The notes: a model not told the origin generated them from the letters alone. DNA of 9,514 bases from Candidatus Aminicenantota bacterium (GCA_004378665.1 SOIA01000224.1:1-9514), one strand, 5' to 3'; numbered from the stretch's first letter, positions 1-8,177 are shown. Program-made: numbers and translations.

Positions 1-1968
1 CTTCACCCGGTTTAAAAAATTCCTTGACTGTCTGGCCACAGACCTCAGGCTCACTCCCTGGAACAGAATTTCCACAAGATTTGAGAAGGGGGGGTATTTC
101 ATCAGGCGCCGGAAATTCAGTTCTTCCCTGTAAAAGGACATATAATCCTCAGAGGCGGCCAGGCGGATGCTGAAATGATCCGGAAGAGCAGTCTGGATGA
201 TAACTTCCGCATCCCCTTCCTTCTTGAGAAACCTCATCATCTGGCTGGCTGCCTGAAAAGCCTTCTGGCCGGCCCGGTAGTCTGACAGGGTGAGGACTGT
301 TTCCGGATAGAGAATGCAAACCAGAGAAGCCGGGGGAAGGTCGACCTGATGGACCAGGAGCTGGGTTCCAACCAGAATGTCAAGTTTTCCCCTGCGGAAT
401 TCCTGGAGAATTTTTTCCTGCTCTTTCCTGTTCAGGTCTGTCGCAAAAGAGGCTGTCCGGGCCTGAGGAAAGATTCTCTTCAGCCCCTCCTCCACGGCCT
501 CGATCCCGACTCCCCGGGTTTTGATCACCCGGCTTCCACAGTCCGGGCAAGTCTCCACAACCGGAGTCGAGAAATCACAGTAATGGCAAACCAATTTCTC
601 ATCTTTCTTGTGGTAAGCCAGAGCGATATCACACCGGACACAGCGGGGGATAAAATGACAATTCGAACACAAAAGATAAGGCGCATACCCCCGCCGGTTC
701 AGGAAAACCAGGACGGGTTCTTTTTTCTTCAATCGGACTGCGATGCGCTCCGCAAGCTTTCTGGAAATCACTCCTTTTTCTCGCCGGTCATCGACGACCT
801 CTATCCTTTTTTCCGTTTTCTCCCCCTTTAAACACAGCAGGTATCCTCTCTTCCTGGCTCGGTAATATGCGCTGACAGAAGGAAGTTCCGAACCATATAC
901 CAGGCCTGCCTTCTCCTGCCTCGCCCTCAGCACCGCTCCTCTCCTAGCGTCATAGCTGGGATTCTCCTGCTGGAAATAGGACTCATCCTGTTCCTCATCG
1001 ACTATGATCAGGCCCAGGTCCTCCACCGGGGCAAAAAGAGCTGAGCGAGGCCCGACGACGACATCCGCCTTCCCCTCTTTGATCCTCAGCCATTCGTTCT
1101 CCCTCCTCCTTTCGGTCAGCCGGCTGTGAAGAAGCGCCACTTTCTCGCCCAGCCTTTTCTCGAATTTCTCTCTCAATGACTGAGTCAAGGCAATCTCCGG
1201 AACCAAAAACAGAACTTTGCTCCCCCTATCCAGAACTTTTCTGATCAGATATAAATAGACTGACTCCCTCTTCTCCGCAGGACCTTGAAGGAGGAAAGGG
1301 GAAAAGGCCTTTTGTCCGAGCGCTGAGACGATCCTATCCGCCACCTGGCGGGAATGGGCGTCCAGTGAAAAGTCCATCTCCAGCTGAGATTCGCTTTCCT
1401 GCACAGGAAGTGCCTTTTTCTGGCCCGCCCTTTTGATGTCCCTTTGTGTATGGATCAGTCCTTTGCTCTCGAGACGCGAAAGGAAAGTTGAAATATTCTG
1501 GATCCTCAACTTTCTTCTCAGGAAAGGAACGCTGTATTCTTTCTGCTTGAGAAAGTCCAGAAGCGCCCGCTCCTCTTTCGAGAGGCCTTCCTCCTCGACA
1601 GCTTGGTTTCCCTTTTCAGTCAGAGACACTCTTGCCTGACTTTTGAGAATAAAGGATGGGGGCAGTGAAGCCTGAAGCACCTCTCCCCAGGAGGAGTAAT
1701 AGTAATCGCTCAGCTTCTGAGTGAAGGACAGGAAGGCAGACGAAAAAACCGGTTCATCATCCAGCACTTCCACGATCTCTTTGATCTGAATCCCGGGATC
1801 CAGTCTTTTTTTCCTGAGCCTTATGACGAACCCGGTCATCATCCTCTGGCCGAGCGGCACAAGAACCCGGGACCCGACCAGGGATCCTGTGCTCATCGAT
1901 TCCGGGATCGCGTAGATAAAAGTCTGACTGACAGGCAGGGAAAGGGTGACTTCAGCGTACAAGGTCAT
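1..1968 (-). CDS. priA: PriA primosomal protein N' with degenerate helicase motifs (3' end cut by window edge)
   Basis: PriA recognises abandoned replication forks and starts primosome reassembly. The frame is open for 656 codons from ATG at 1968 and leaves the window without a stop; family members are usually about 730-800 residues. Visible order: N-terminal 3'-DNA-binding domain (about 1-105), winged-helix region (about 110-185), helicase lobe 1 with VPEIALT (256-262) and GPRSALF (306-312), LNRRGYAP (about 424-431), then four CxxC pairs binding two zinc ions (C434/437, C443/446, C461/464, C474/477), lobe 2, and a C-terminal domain with YPPF (625-628). The ATPase motifs are eroded: the Walker A position reads GPAEKRESVY (229-238) in place of GVTGSGKTEVY, DEEH is DEEQ (324-327), motif V is GTQLLVHQVDLP (534-545), and motif VI QVAGRAGR is QMMRFLKK (576-583). 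It probably lacks helicase activity (inference). The start overlaps the preceding glycosylase stop as ATGA and has no clear Shine-Dalgarno sequence, suggesting translational coupling. Identity is secure. Confidence 0.93.
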   Translation of the reverse strand, partial: MTLYAEVTLSLPVSQTFIYAIPESMSTGSLVGSRVLVPLGQRMMTGFVIRLRKKRLDPGIQIKEIVEVLDDEPVFSSAFLSFTQKLSDYYYSSWGEVLQASLPPSFILKSQARVSLTEKGNQAVEEEGLSKEERALLDFLKQKEYSVPFLRRKLRIQNISTFLSRLESKGLIHTQRDIKRAGQKKALPVQESESQLEMDFSLDAHSRQVADRIVSALGQKAFSPFLLQGPAEKRESVYLYLIRKVLDRGSKVLFLVPEIALTQSLREKFEKRLGEKVALLHSRLTERRRENEWLRIKEGKADVVVGPRSALFAPVEDLGLIIVDEEQDESYFQQENPSYDARRGAVLRARQEKAGLVYGSELPSVSAYYRARKRGYLLCLKGEKTEKRIEVVDDRREKGVISRKLAERIAVRLKKKEPVLVFLNRRGYAPYLLCSNCHFIPRCVRCDIALAYHKKDEKLVCHYCDFSTPVVETCPDCGSRVIKTRGVGIEAVEEGLKRIFPQARTASFATDLNRKEQEKILQEFRRGKLDILVGTQLLVHQVDLPPASLVCILYPETVLTLSDYRAGQKAFQAASQMMRFLKKEGDAEVIIQTALPDHFSIRLAASEDYMSFYREELNFRRLMKYPPFSNLVEILFQGVSLRSVARQSRNFLNRVK

Positions 1969-2627
1969 TTTTTGCCCAGGAAGGCCATCACTTTTTTCAT
2001 GTCTTCCCAGACCATCTTCTTGAAGATCTTGTTGGATTCGTTCCGGATGAGGTAGGCGGGATGAAAAGTCGGCATCACCTGAATGCCCTCGTATTCGTGA
2101 AAATTTCCTCTCAGCGCTGTCATTCCCTCGCGGCTGCGTATAAAAAAGTCCACGGCCACTCTTCCCAATGTGACGATGACCCTGGGTTGGATCATCTTGA
2201 TCTGGTCCAGGAGATAACCTCTGCACTGTTCGATCTCATCCGCATGGGGCGTCCTGTTCTCAGGAGGCCTGCATTTCACGATGTTCGTGATATACACCTC
2301 TTCTCTCTTATAACCCATGGCCGTTATGATCTTCGTGAGAAGCTGACCCGCTCTTCCCACGAAAGGGCGGCCCTGGATATTTTCATCCCGGCCCGGCGCT
2401 TCCCCCACGAACATCAGCTCGGTATGGATGTTTCCTTCTCCCGGGACCGCGTTTTTTCGCCCCTTTGCAAGAGGGCACTTCTGGCAGCTCCGGACCTGCT
2501 CTTCCAGAGAAGGAACGGAGGGTTCCACACGCGCTGAAGACGATTCGATGAAATCAACGCCCAGCTGGGAAAAAAACTTGACTCTCTCCTCGAGGTTTTC
2601 GATAAGCTTATCCACTCTTTTTTCCAA
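1965..2627 (-). CDS. Type 4 uracil-DNA glycosylase, iron-sulfur cluster type
   Basis: This enzyme removes uracil from DNA, the first step of base excision repair after cytosine deamination or dUTP incorporation. The 220-residue protein has the four cysteines expected for a 4Fe-4S cluster (C48, C51, C119, C135, with the second pair 16 apart), the active-site segment GEAPGRDE (75-82), the NIVKCRPPENRTP stretch (115-127) and a late FHPAYLIR motif (188-195). An N-terminal tail of about 40 residues before the first cysteine is charged and probably helical. The start is TTG at 2627, chosen because an AGGAG lies four bases upstream; the next candidate, GTG at 2615, is too far from it. The start lies inside the 3' end of coaBC (20-base overlap) and the stop overlaps the priA start. 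Family assignment is firm; uracil specificity is inferred from the family. Confidence 0.94.
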   Translation of the reverse strand: MEKRVDKLIENLEERVKFFSQLGVDFIESSSARVEPSVPSLEEQVRSCQKCPLAKGRKNAVPGEGNIHTELMFVGEAPGRDENIQGRPFVGRAGQLLTKIITAMGYKREEVYITNIVKCRPPENRTPHADEIEQCRGYLLDQIKMIQPRVIVTLGRVAVDFFIRSREGMTALRGNFHEYEGIQVMPTFHPAYLIRNESNKIFKKMVWEDMKKVMAFLGKK

Positions 2628-3804
2628 CGATCTCCTCGATTTTATTCATGATGACCTGACTGATCTCGACTTTGGTCATTTTTTCGGTCTGCACTGATTT
2701 ACCGTCTGGGAAAACGACGCTCACCTGGTTAAAGTTCGATTCAAACCCGACTCCCTCTGCCGTCACATCATTGGCGATGATCAAGTCCAGATTTTTATCC
2801 TTAAGCTTTTTGAGAGCATTATCGACCACCTTCTCCGTCTCGGCCGCGAATCCCACGAGGACCTTTTGGCCTTTTTTCCGGCCCAGCTCCTTCAGCACAT
2901 CCGGCGTGGGGACGATCTTGATATTCCCGCCCAGCTTTTCTTTTTTGATCTTGCCCGAAGCGGACTCCTCAAACTTGAAATCCGAAACAGCCGCCGTCAT
3001 GATGACAACATCCGCTTTAGAAAAATGCTCCAGGACTTCCTTTTTCATATCCTCTGCAGTCTGGACCTTCCTGAGCTTTGCATCCGGCGGCGGAAACAAG
3101 TGTGTCGGCCCTGAAACAAGGATGACCTCGGCTCCGCGCCTGAGGGCTTCCTCGGCAAGCTCATAGCCCATTTTCCCGGTAGAGCGGTTGGTGATAAAAC
3201 GCACAGGATCCAGGAATTCGCGCGTGGGACCGGCGGTCACCAGGACCGTCTGGCCCTTGAAGCTTTGGCTTTTTTGGATGAGCCTCAGTCCTTCCTCAAC
3301 GATCTTATCCGGAGGGGCCAGCCTTCCCCACCCTGTCTCTTTGCAGGCCAAGTATCCGGCTTCCGGTTCCACGAATTTGACTCCCAGTTCCTTGAGTTTC
3401 CGGATGTTCTGCTGCGTCTGGCGGTGCAAATACATGGCCTCGTTCATCGCGGGCGCGATGAGAACAGGACACTTGACTGCCGTATAAAAGGTCGAGAGGA
3501 AATCATCGGCAATGCCTCCAGCGAATTTGCCGATGATGTTCGCAGTGGCCGGCGCGACAACGAGAAGAGAGATATCCTTCGCCAGAGCCACGTGGGCGAT
3601 CTTCGCCGACTGTTTATCCTCAAAGGGATCGACGATCACCTCCTGTCCTGAAAGAGCGCTAAACAGAAGAGGTGAAATCAAACGGGAAGCGTTTCGGGTC
3701 ATGATCACCTGGACCTGGACCTTCCTGTCCTGGAGCCTTCTGATAATCTCGCACGACTTGTATATGCTGACAGAAGACGATACTCCTAACGCGATTAATG
3801 TCAT
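2608..3804 (-). CDS. coaBC: Bifunctional phosphopantothenoylcysteine decarboxylase / phosphopantothenate-cysteine ligase
   Basis: CoaBC carries out two consecutive steps of coenzyme A synthesis: CTP-dependent joining of 4'-phosphopantothenate to cysteine (CoaB) and FMN-dependent decarboxylation to 4'-phosphopantetheine (CoaC). The 398 residues match the usual length. The CoaC half (about 1-180) shows the flavoprotein start with SIYKSCEIIRRL, the catalytic histidine in IAHVALAKD (H71), PAMN (118-121) and the active-site cysteine in ACKETGWGR (C154). The CoaB half (about 184-390) shows VLVTAGPTREFLDPVRFITNRSTGKMG (188-213), TAAVSDF (270-276), the lysine cluster near 285-290 and VGFAAET (317-323). 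All key residues that I can place are present. ATG at 3804 follows an AGGAG with short spacing. It starts 12 bases after the gmk stop; rpoZ, often found in that gap, is absent. Confidence 0.96.
   Translation of the reverse strand: MTLIALGVSSSVSIYKSCEIIRRLQDRKVQVQVIMTRNASRLISPLLFSALSGQEVIVDPFEDKQSAKIAHVALAKDISLLVVAPATANIIGKFAGGIADDFLSTFYTAVKCPVLIAPAMNEAMYLHRQTQQNIRKLKELGVKFVEPEAGYLACKETGWGRLAPPDKIVEEGLRLIQKSQSFKGQTVLVTAGPTREFLDPVRFITNRSTGKMGYELAEEALRRGAEVILVSGPTHLFPPPDAKLRKVQTAEDMKKEVLEHFSKADVVIMTAAVSDFKFEESASGKIKKEKLGGNIKIVPTPDVLKELGRKKGQKVLVGFAAETEKVVDNALKKLKDKNLDLIIANDVTAEGVGFESNFNQVSVVFPDGKSVQTEKMTKVEISQVIMNKIEEIVGKKSG
2632..2637 (-). promoter_or_regulatory. Ribosome binding site for the TTG start of the uracil-DNA glycosylase
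   Basis: GAGGAG on the minus strand, within the last codons of coaBC, lies four bases before the TTG at 2627. It supports a TTG start and initiation before coaBC translation ends. Confidence 0.6.
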
Positions 3805-3816
3805 CGGCTCCTCTCG

Positions 3817-4419
3817 TTAATCTCCGGAAAAACTTCGAAGAATCGGCATGATCTCCTTTTTCCGGGATTCGAGACTGCATCTCATGCCGTGAATGATGCA
3901 CTCCAGGCTTCGAACAGCCTTCTCCAGGTCATCATTGATGACGATGAAGTCAAACTGAGGATAGGCCCTGATGTCTTTCCTCGCGACATCAAGCCTTTCC
4001 TCAATGTATACTGCGGTCTCCGGGCCTCTCGCTTCAAGCCGCCTCTTCAGCTCTTCGAAGGAAGGGGGAAGGATAAAGATGAAGACAGCCTTTTTCAGTT
4101 TGGACTTTATCTGTTCGGCCCCGTTGACATCGATATCCAGAAGAAGCGTATCCCCAGCGCCTTTCTTCTCGATCTCCCTCCTGGAAGTCCCGTAATAGTG
4201 GCCGTGAAAGAGCGTCCATTCGACCATTCTGTCATCATCGATCATCTGCTTGAATTCGGACTTGGAGACAAAATAATAATCTTTCCCCTCTTTCTCCGAT
4301 TTTCTCTTATCCCGGGTCGTGTGCGAGACAGAAAACTGGAGGTTGTCCACTTTTTTAATCACCCGTTGGACCAGAGTGGACTTCCCGCATCCTGAGGGGC
4401 CACTGATGATGAAAAGCAT
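3817..4419 (-). CDS. gmk: Guanylate kinase
   Basis: Cytoplasmic enzyme converting GMP to GDP with ATP, essential for GTP and dGTP supply. The 200 residues match the family length. The P-loop GPSGCGKST is at 7-15, followed by the GMP-binding segment SVSHTTR (30-36), GKDYYFV (45-51), EW and HGHYYGTS (67-79) and DIDVNGAEQI (95-104). The usual PRPGE segment after TTR reads KRKSE here (38-42); the arginine and glutamate are kept, so activity is expected. The ATG at 4419 has a strong GGAGGA five bases upstream. It lies 36 bases after yicC, in the widespread yicC-gmk arrangement. Confidence 0.96.
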   Translation of the reverse strand: MLFIISGPSGCGKSTLVQRVIKKVDNLQFSVSHTTRDKRKSEKEGKDYYFVSKSEFKQMIDDDRMVEWTLFHGHYYGTSRREIEKKGAGDTLLLDIDVNGAEQIKSKLKKAVFIFILPPSFEELKRRLEARGPETAVYIEERLDVARKDIRAYPQFDFIVINDDLEKAVRSLECIIHGMRCSLESRKKEIMPILRSFSGD

Positions 4420-4455
4420 TAAATTCCTCCAGACCTATGATATCACAAAGAGTAT

Positions 4456-5334
4456 CTACTCGACATTCTGAATCTGCTGCCGAATACTCTCCACTTCTCC
4501 TTTTACGGCTAAAATTCCCTGTGTAATCCTGATATCCTGGGATTTAGCACTAATGGTGTTCGCTTCTCTGAAAAGCTCCTGGGCGACAAAATCCAGCATC
4601 TTTCCGACAGATTCTGTTTTCTTCGGAGAAAGAAGCTGCAGGGCATACTTCAGATGGCTTTTGAGCCTTGCTATCTCTTCTGTCAGATCGTACTTTTGCG
4701 CAAGATAGGCCGTCTCTTCGGCCAGTTTTTCCTCTGACAGTGAGGTTTCGTGGGACAACTCCTTCATCCGCTCCTTCAATCGCTTGCGGATGAGATAAGG
4801 CTGCCTTTCGGCCGTTTTTTCAATCCGGCTGACAGCCTGTTTGATTTTATTCAGTGAGGCCCGGACCTCACGGGCGATCTCCCTTCCTTCTCTTTTCCTC
4901 ATCCTGAGGACATCATCCAGCATCTTCTCAAAACTTCTCTGAATGAAAGCCGCTTCCTCCACGGAGAAACTCTTTCTCTTCAGCTCCATGACCTGGGGAA
5001 GGTTGAACACCCGGTCCACCGAAAAGCTCACGTTCCTGCTCATCCGCGACGAGATTTTGTCAACAGAGGAGAGGATTTTCTGGAGCAGGCCTTCGTTGAT
5101 GCGGAGCTGCCAGGCCGAAGGGTCAAGGTAGATCAACTCGAGGAAGACCTCAAACCGCCCTCTGCGAAATTTCTTCTGGAGAATATGCCGGAGCCCGCTC
5201 TCAATCCCGCCGATCTGGGCTCCCCGGTAATTCCAGTCCAAAAACCGGTGGTTCAGACTCCTGACGTTGAACTTCACCGACAGAGTCTTGGAATCCGACC
5301 TCTTCTCCGCGAATCCTGTCATGCTCTGGATCAT
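4456..5334 (-). CDS. yicC: YicC/YloC family endoribonuclease
   Basis: Members of this family are described as endoribonucleases acting on RNA in the cytoplasm. The 292-residue protein begins with the hallmark SMTGFAE (4-10) and VRSLNHRFLDWNYR (24-37), has a long charged helical, coiled-coil-like middle (about 120-240), and ends with the conserved C-terminal domain: LTEEIARLKSHL (217-228), GKMLDFVAQELFREANTISAKSQD (244-267) and KGEVESIRQQIQNVE to the terminus. Length and motifs are typical. The ATG at 5334 overlaps the stop of the ABC exporter as ATGA, with a GGAGG about ten bases upstream. Family assignment is firm; the RNA target here is unknown. Confidence 0.94.
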   Translation of the reverse strand: MIQSMTGFAEKRSDSKTLSVKFNVRSLNHRFLDWNYRGAQIGGIESGLRHILQKKFRRGRFEVFLELIYLDPSAWQLRINEGLLQKILSSVDKISSRMSRNVSFSVDRVFNLPQVMELKRKSFSVEEAAFIQRSFEKMLDDVLRMRKREGREIAREVRASLNKIKQAVSRIEKTAERQPYLIRKRLKERMKELSHETSLSEEKLAEETAYLAQKYDLTEEIARLKSHLKYALQLLSPKKTESVGKMLDFVAQELFREANTISAKSQDIRITQGILAVKGEVESIRQQIQNVE

Positions 5335-7136
5335 AAGATCGTCTCCTCCCCTTCCAGGAACTGAAGGTCATACAATTTTTTATAGATCCCATTTTCCCTG
5401 CAGAGCTCTTCATGTGTGCCGATTTCGGCAATCCCGCCCTTGTCCACCACAAGGATCCTGTCTGCGCTCCTGACAGTGGACAGGCGGTGAGCGATCACAA
5501 AAGTGGTTCTATCCTTCATGACATTCGCCAGAGCAACCTGGATGAGCTTTTCCGACTCCGCATCCAGGGCAGAAGTGGCCTCATCCAGGATTAAAATCGG
5601 AGGGTCCTTGAGCAGGGCCCTCGCGATGGCCAGCCTTTGCCGCTGCCCGCTGGAGAGCAATGTCCCGCCTTCCCCGATGTTCGAATCATACTTTCGGGGA
5701 AGCTTCGTAATGAAATCATGGGCTTCGGCCAACCTGGCGGCGTTTTCTATCCTGTCCAGAGGCATCTCTTCCAGGCCGTACGCGATATTGTTGCGCACGG
5801 TGTCGTTAAACAGGATGAGCTCCTGGGTCACAAGGCCGATCTGAGACCGGAGAGAGGAAAGGCTGACTTCACGGATATCGATCCCGTCGAGAGTGATCCG
5901 TCCCGATGTGGGGTCGTAAAACCGGGACAGAAGGTTGACGATGGTCGTCTTCCCGGCCCCGCTCAGCCCGACGAGTGCGATCCTTTCGTTCGGCTTGACC
6001 TCGAAACTGACGTCCTGGAGGACAGGCATCATATCATTGTAGCTGAAAGACACATTCTCGAACTTCACGTTTCCTTTGACAGGAGGCAGAGGATAGGCAC
6101 GGGGATATTCCTCGATCTGCGGGACACTCTGCAGGATCTCCTCGATCCTCTCGTAGCAGGCCAAACCCTGCTGGAGGGTGTTGTTGGCCCGGCTCAGACG
6201 CTTGATGGGCGTATACATCATGAAAATAGCCATGATAAACGAGCTGAAATCGCCGGGCGTCATGTATCCCCTGGATATCCTGCTCGATCCCATAACAAGA
6301 ATGAAAGCCCCGAGAATACCGCCCACGAACTCCATGAAAGGAGACGAGAAGCTTCCCACCAAGGCCAGTTTTAGGTTGATCTTGAAATGGCTAAAGGTCG
6401 CCTGGAAAAACTTCTTTATCTCAAATTTTTCCATGGTGAAGGCTTTAACGATCTTGTTCCCCGTAATGGTCTCATGGAGCAGGTTGTAGATCTGGGCCAT
6501 TTTTTTCTGGCCCAGCATCCCTTTCTTCTTGAGCTGATGACTGAAGAGAATCAAGGGGATGACAGCCATAGGAGTTATCACGAGAGAGAGCAACGCCAGC
6601 TGCCAATCGGTGATGAATATTTTAACCAGCAGGGCCAGAAGCATGAAGGCGGACAGGATGATGTCTCCCATGCTGCCCGAAACGGCCTGCTGGATCTTAT
6701 CCACATCACTTGTTAACCGGGACATCAGCTCTCCGGTCGGCTTATAATCAAAGTAATCCGAGGACTGATAAATCAGCCGCTCGAAAAGGTCATCTCTCAT
6801 TTTTTTAACGACCTTGTGGCCGATAGACTTCATGAAAAAAGAAGAAAGAAACGTGAATATTCCTTTGCCGAAGACAACTATCACAAGGAGCATAGGGATG
6901 AGCCAGATGAACTGCTCTTCAGCAGCCTGCAGCTTTCGAAAAAGAAAACCCAACAAGCTGAGTTTCCCGCCCTCTGCGGGCAGTTCACTCTGAAGCATCA
7001 TGTTGTCGATGATGGGCTGCACCAGATCCACAAACGCATAGGTGAAAAAGGCCGCAAAAAGACTGAAGAGGAGAGATAGGCTCAGCCTGTTTTTCTCTCC
7101 GAGAGTCAGCTTGAAAAGCCGGAAAATTTCTTTCAT
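5331..7136 (-). CDS. MsbA-type ABC exporter, fused membrane and ATPase domains
   Basis: A half-transporter that should dimerise in the inner membrane. MsbA relatives flip lipid A-core from the inner to the outer leaflet. Of 601 residues, about 1-330 form the membrane domain with roughly six hydrophobic segments (near 18-40, 78-100, 155-175, 178-200, 255-285, 295-312), and 355-601 form the ATPase: Walker A GLSGAGKTT (390-398), Q-loop Q438, signature LSSGQ (494-498, usually LSGGQ), Walker B ILILDE (514-519) with catalytic E519, D-loop SALD (522-525) and switch H550. All catalytic residues are present. The ATG at 7136 is three bases after the preceding stop, with no clear Shine-Dalgarno sequence, so coupled translation is likely. 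The lipid A substrate is inferred from similarity and from the adjacent glycosyltransferase; peptide or drug export remains possible. Confidence 0.9.
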   Translation of the reverse strand: MKEIFRLFKLTLGEKNRLSLSLLFSLFAAFFTYAFVDLVQPIIDNMMLQSELPAEGGKLSLLGFLFRKLQAAEEQFIWLIPMLLVIVVFGKGIFTFLSSFFMKSIGHKVVKKMRDDLFERLIYQSSDYFDYKPTGELMSRLTSDVDKIQQAVSGSMGDIILSAFMLLALLVKIFITDWQLALLSLVITPMAVIPLILFSHQLKKKGMLGQKKMAQIYNLLHETITGNKIVKAFTMEKFEIKKFFQATFSHFKINLKLALVGSFSSPFMEFVGGILGAFILVMGSSRISRGYMTPGDFSSFIMAIFMMYTPIKRLSRANNTLQQGLACYERIEEILQSVPQIEEYPRAYPLPPVKGNVKFENVSFSYNDMMPVLQDVSFEVKPNERIALVGLSGAGKTTIVNLLSRFYDPTSGRITLDGIDIREVSLSSLRSQIGLVTQELILFNDTVRNNIAYGLEEMPLDRIENAARLAEAHDFITKLPRKYDSNIGEGGTLLSSGQRQRLAIARALLKDPPILILDEATSALDAESEKLIQVALANVMKDRTTFVIAHRLSTVRSADRILVVDKGGIAEIGTHEELCRENGIYKKLYDLQFLEGEETIL

Positions 7137-7139
7137 TGT

Positions 7140-8159
7140 TTACGATGAATGTTTAGAGAAGATCCTCTCCGCGATCTCGAACGCGTTCAGAGCCGAGCCT
7201 CTGGTCAGATTATCCGTGACCGTCCAAACCCAGAAACCGTTGGGAAGAGACTCTTCCTGTTTGATCTGACCAACGCAGATCTTCTCTTTTCCTGTAACCG
7301 AAACTGGACTCGACTTATCAGGAAGAGAGAGTTCGAAGAGGGCATGCTCTTTAAAAAGATTCCTTATACCTTGAATGTCAGTTTTTTTCTTCAACTCCAA
7401 ATAGGTCATGATCGAATAACCAAAAAAAACGGGAACCTGGACGATGGATAAGGAAAAAGGAAAATCATGACCGGGCAGGACCCGCCGGATCTCGGAGCTG
7501 ATCTGTTTTTCCACAGAAGAAAAACCGTCTTTGTCGGGCTTCTCCGTCTGGGAAAGGAGGTTGAAAGCGATCTGTTCTTTGAACACGTTCTTCGACAGGG
7601 ACTCGCTGCTCAACAGGCAGTAACTCTGGTTTGCCAGCTCCTTGATTCCCGACTCCTCAAAAGCAGAGACCGGCTGGAGAATAAAAGATACAGCCTTCAC
7701 CAGACCGAACCTCTTGATCACCGCATGAAATACATGGGACAGGACTACCGTGGCCGGATGGGGATTGGCGATTATTCCCGGAGCTTTTTTTTCAATGACC
7801 TCATCGTTCACTCCAGCCACAACGACCGGGATGCTTTCTTCAGTGTTGAATGCTCCGCTCAAATCGATGGCTCGAAAGTTCTGCGGGCCGGCAAGAGCCC
7901 CGAACTCCCGGTTCACCTTTTTATCCGAGGCCAGAAAAACCAGGTCCGCATCCTTCAGGGAATTTTTATCCAGATGATGGATGACCTTCGGCTCCCCCCG
8001 GAACTGCGTCAGCTTGCTGTATTCCCCTTCAACGTCCGGGTCGAAAAAATCTATATCACTCAGAGGAAAACTCTTTTTGCTCAAGACATTTTTGAGCTCT
8101 TTCCCACGCAGAGAATCCGTGCCGACCAATGCCACTCTGATCTTTTTTGTCTTTTCCAT
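7140..8159 (-). CDS. Aspartate-semialdehyde dehydrogenase-like protein lacking catalytic residues (Usg type)
   Basis: The 339-residue protein has the ASADH/ArgC architecture: an N-terminal nucleotide-binding fold beginning IRVALVGTDSLRG (7-19), IDLSGAF (98-104), a dimerisation domain with QPVSAFEESGIKELANQS (162-179), and the C-terminal DNLTRGSALNAFEIAE (316-331). The catalytic cysteine segment, normally NPNCST, reads NPHPAT (132-137), so proline replaces the nucleophile. The RVPVxxGHS motif that carries the active-site histidine reads QVPVFFGYS (241-249). Both catalytic residues are therefore missing, as known for the E. coli Usg protein, and the protein is unlikely to make aspartate semialdehyde. 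Its role is unknown; a binding or regulatory function is possible. ATG at 8159 has only a weak GGA nearby. It sits 18 bases after the YdcH-like gene and 3 bases before the exporter. Confidence 0.85.
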   Translation of the reverse strand: MEKTKKIRVALVGTDSLRGKELKNVLSKKSFPLSDIDFFDPDVEGEYSKLTQFRGEPKVIHHLDKNSLKDADLVFLASDKKVNREFGALAGPQNFRAIDLSGAFNTEESIPVVVAGVNDEVIEKKAPGIIANPHPATVVLSHVFHAVIKRFGLVKAVSFILQPVSAFEESGIKELANQSYCLLSSESLSKNVFKEQIAFNLLSQTEKPDKDGFSSVEKQISSEIRRVLPGHDFPFSLSIVQVPVFFGYSIMTYLELKKKTDIQGIRNLFKEHALFELSLPDKSSPVSVTGKEKICVGQIKQEESLPNGFWVWTVTDNLTRGSALNAFEIAERIFSKHSS

Positions 8160-8177
8160 TTTCCAAAGACAGAATCC

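Noticed and set aside
88..94. A run of seven G (seven C in the coding strand) in priA, considered as a frameshift site
   Set aside because: The frame continues correctly through YPPF and the following residues to the window edge, so no frameshift is needed.
1261..1320. Sequencing error or pseudogene as the cause of the missing Walker A motif in priA
   Set aside because: The frame is open across all 656 codons, flanking residues align on both sides, and several distant ATPase motifs are altered independently, which an indel would not produce.
5637..6374. A 245-codon open frame on the plus strand opposite the ABC exporter
   Set aside because: It lies opposite well-conserved ATPase motifs, and its composition is what the reverse of such codons gives.
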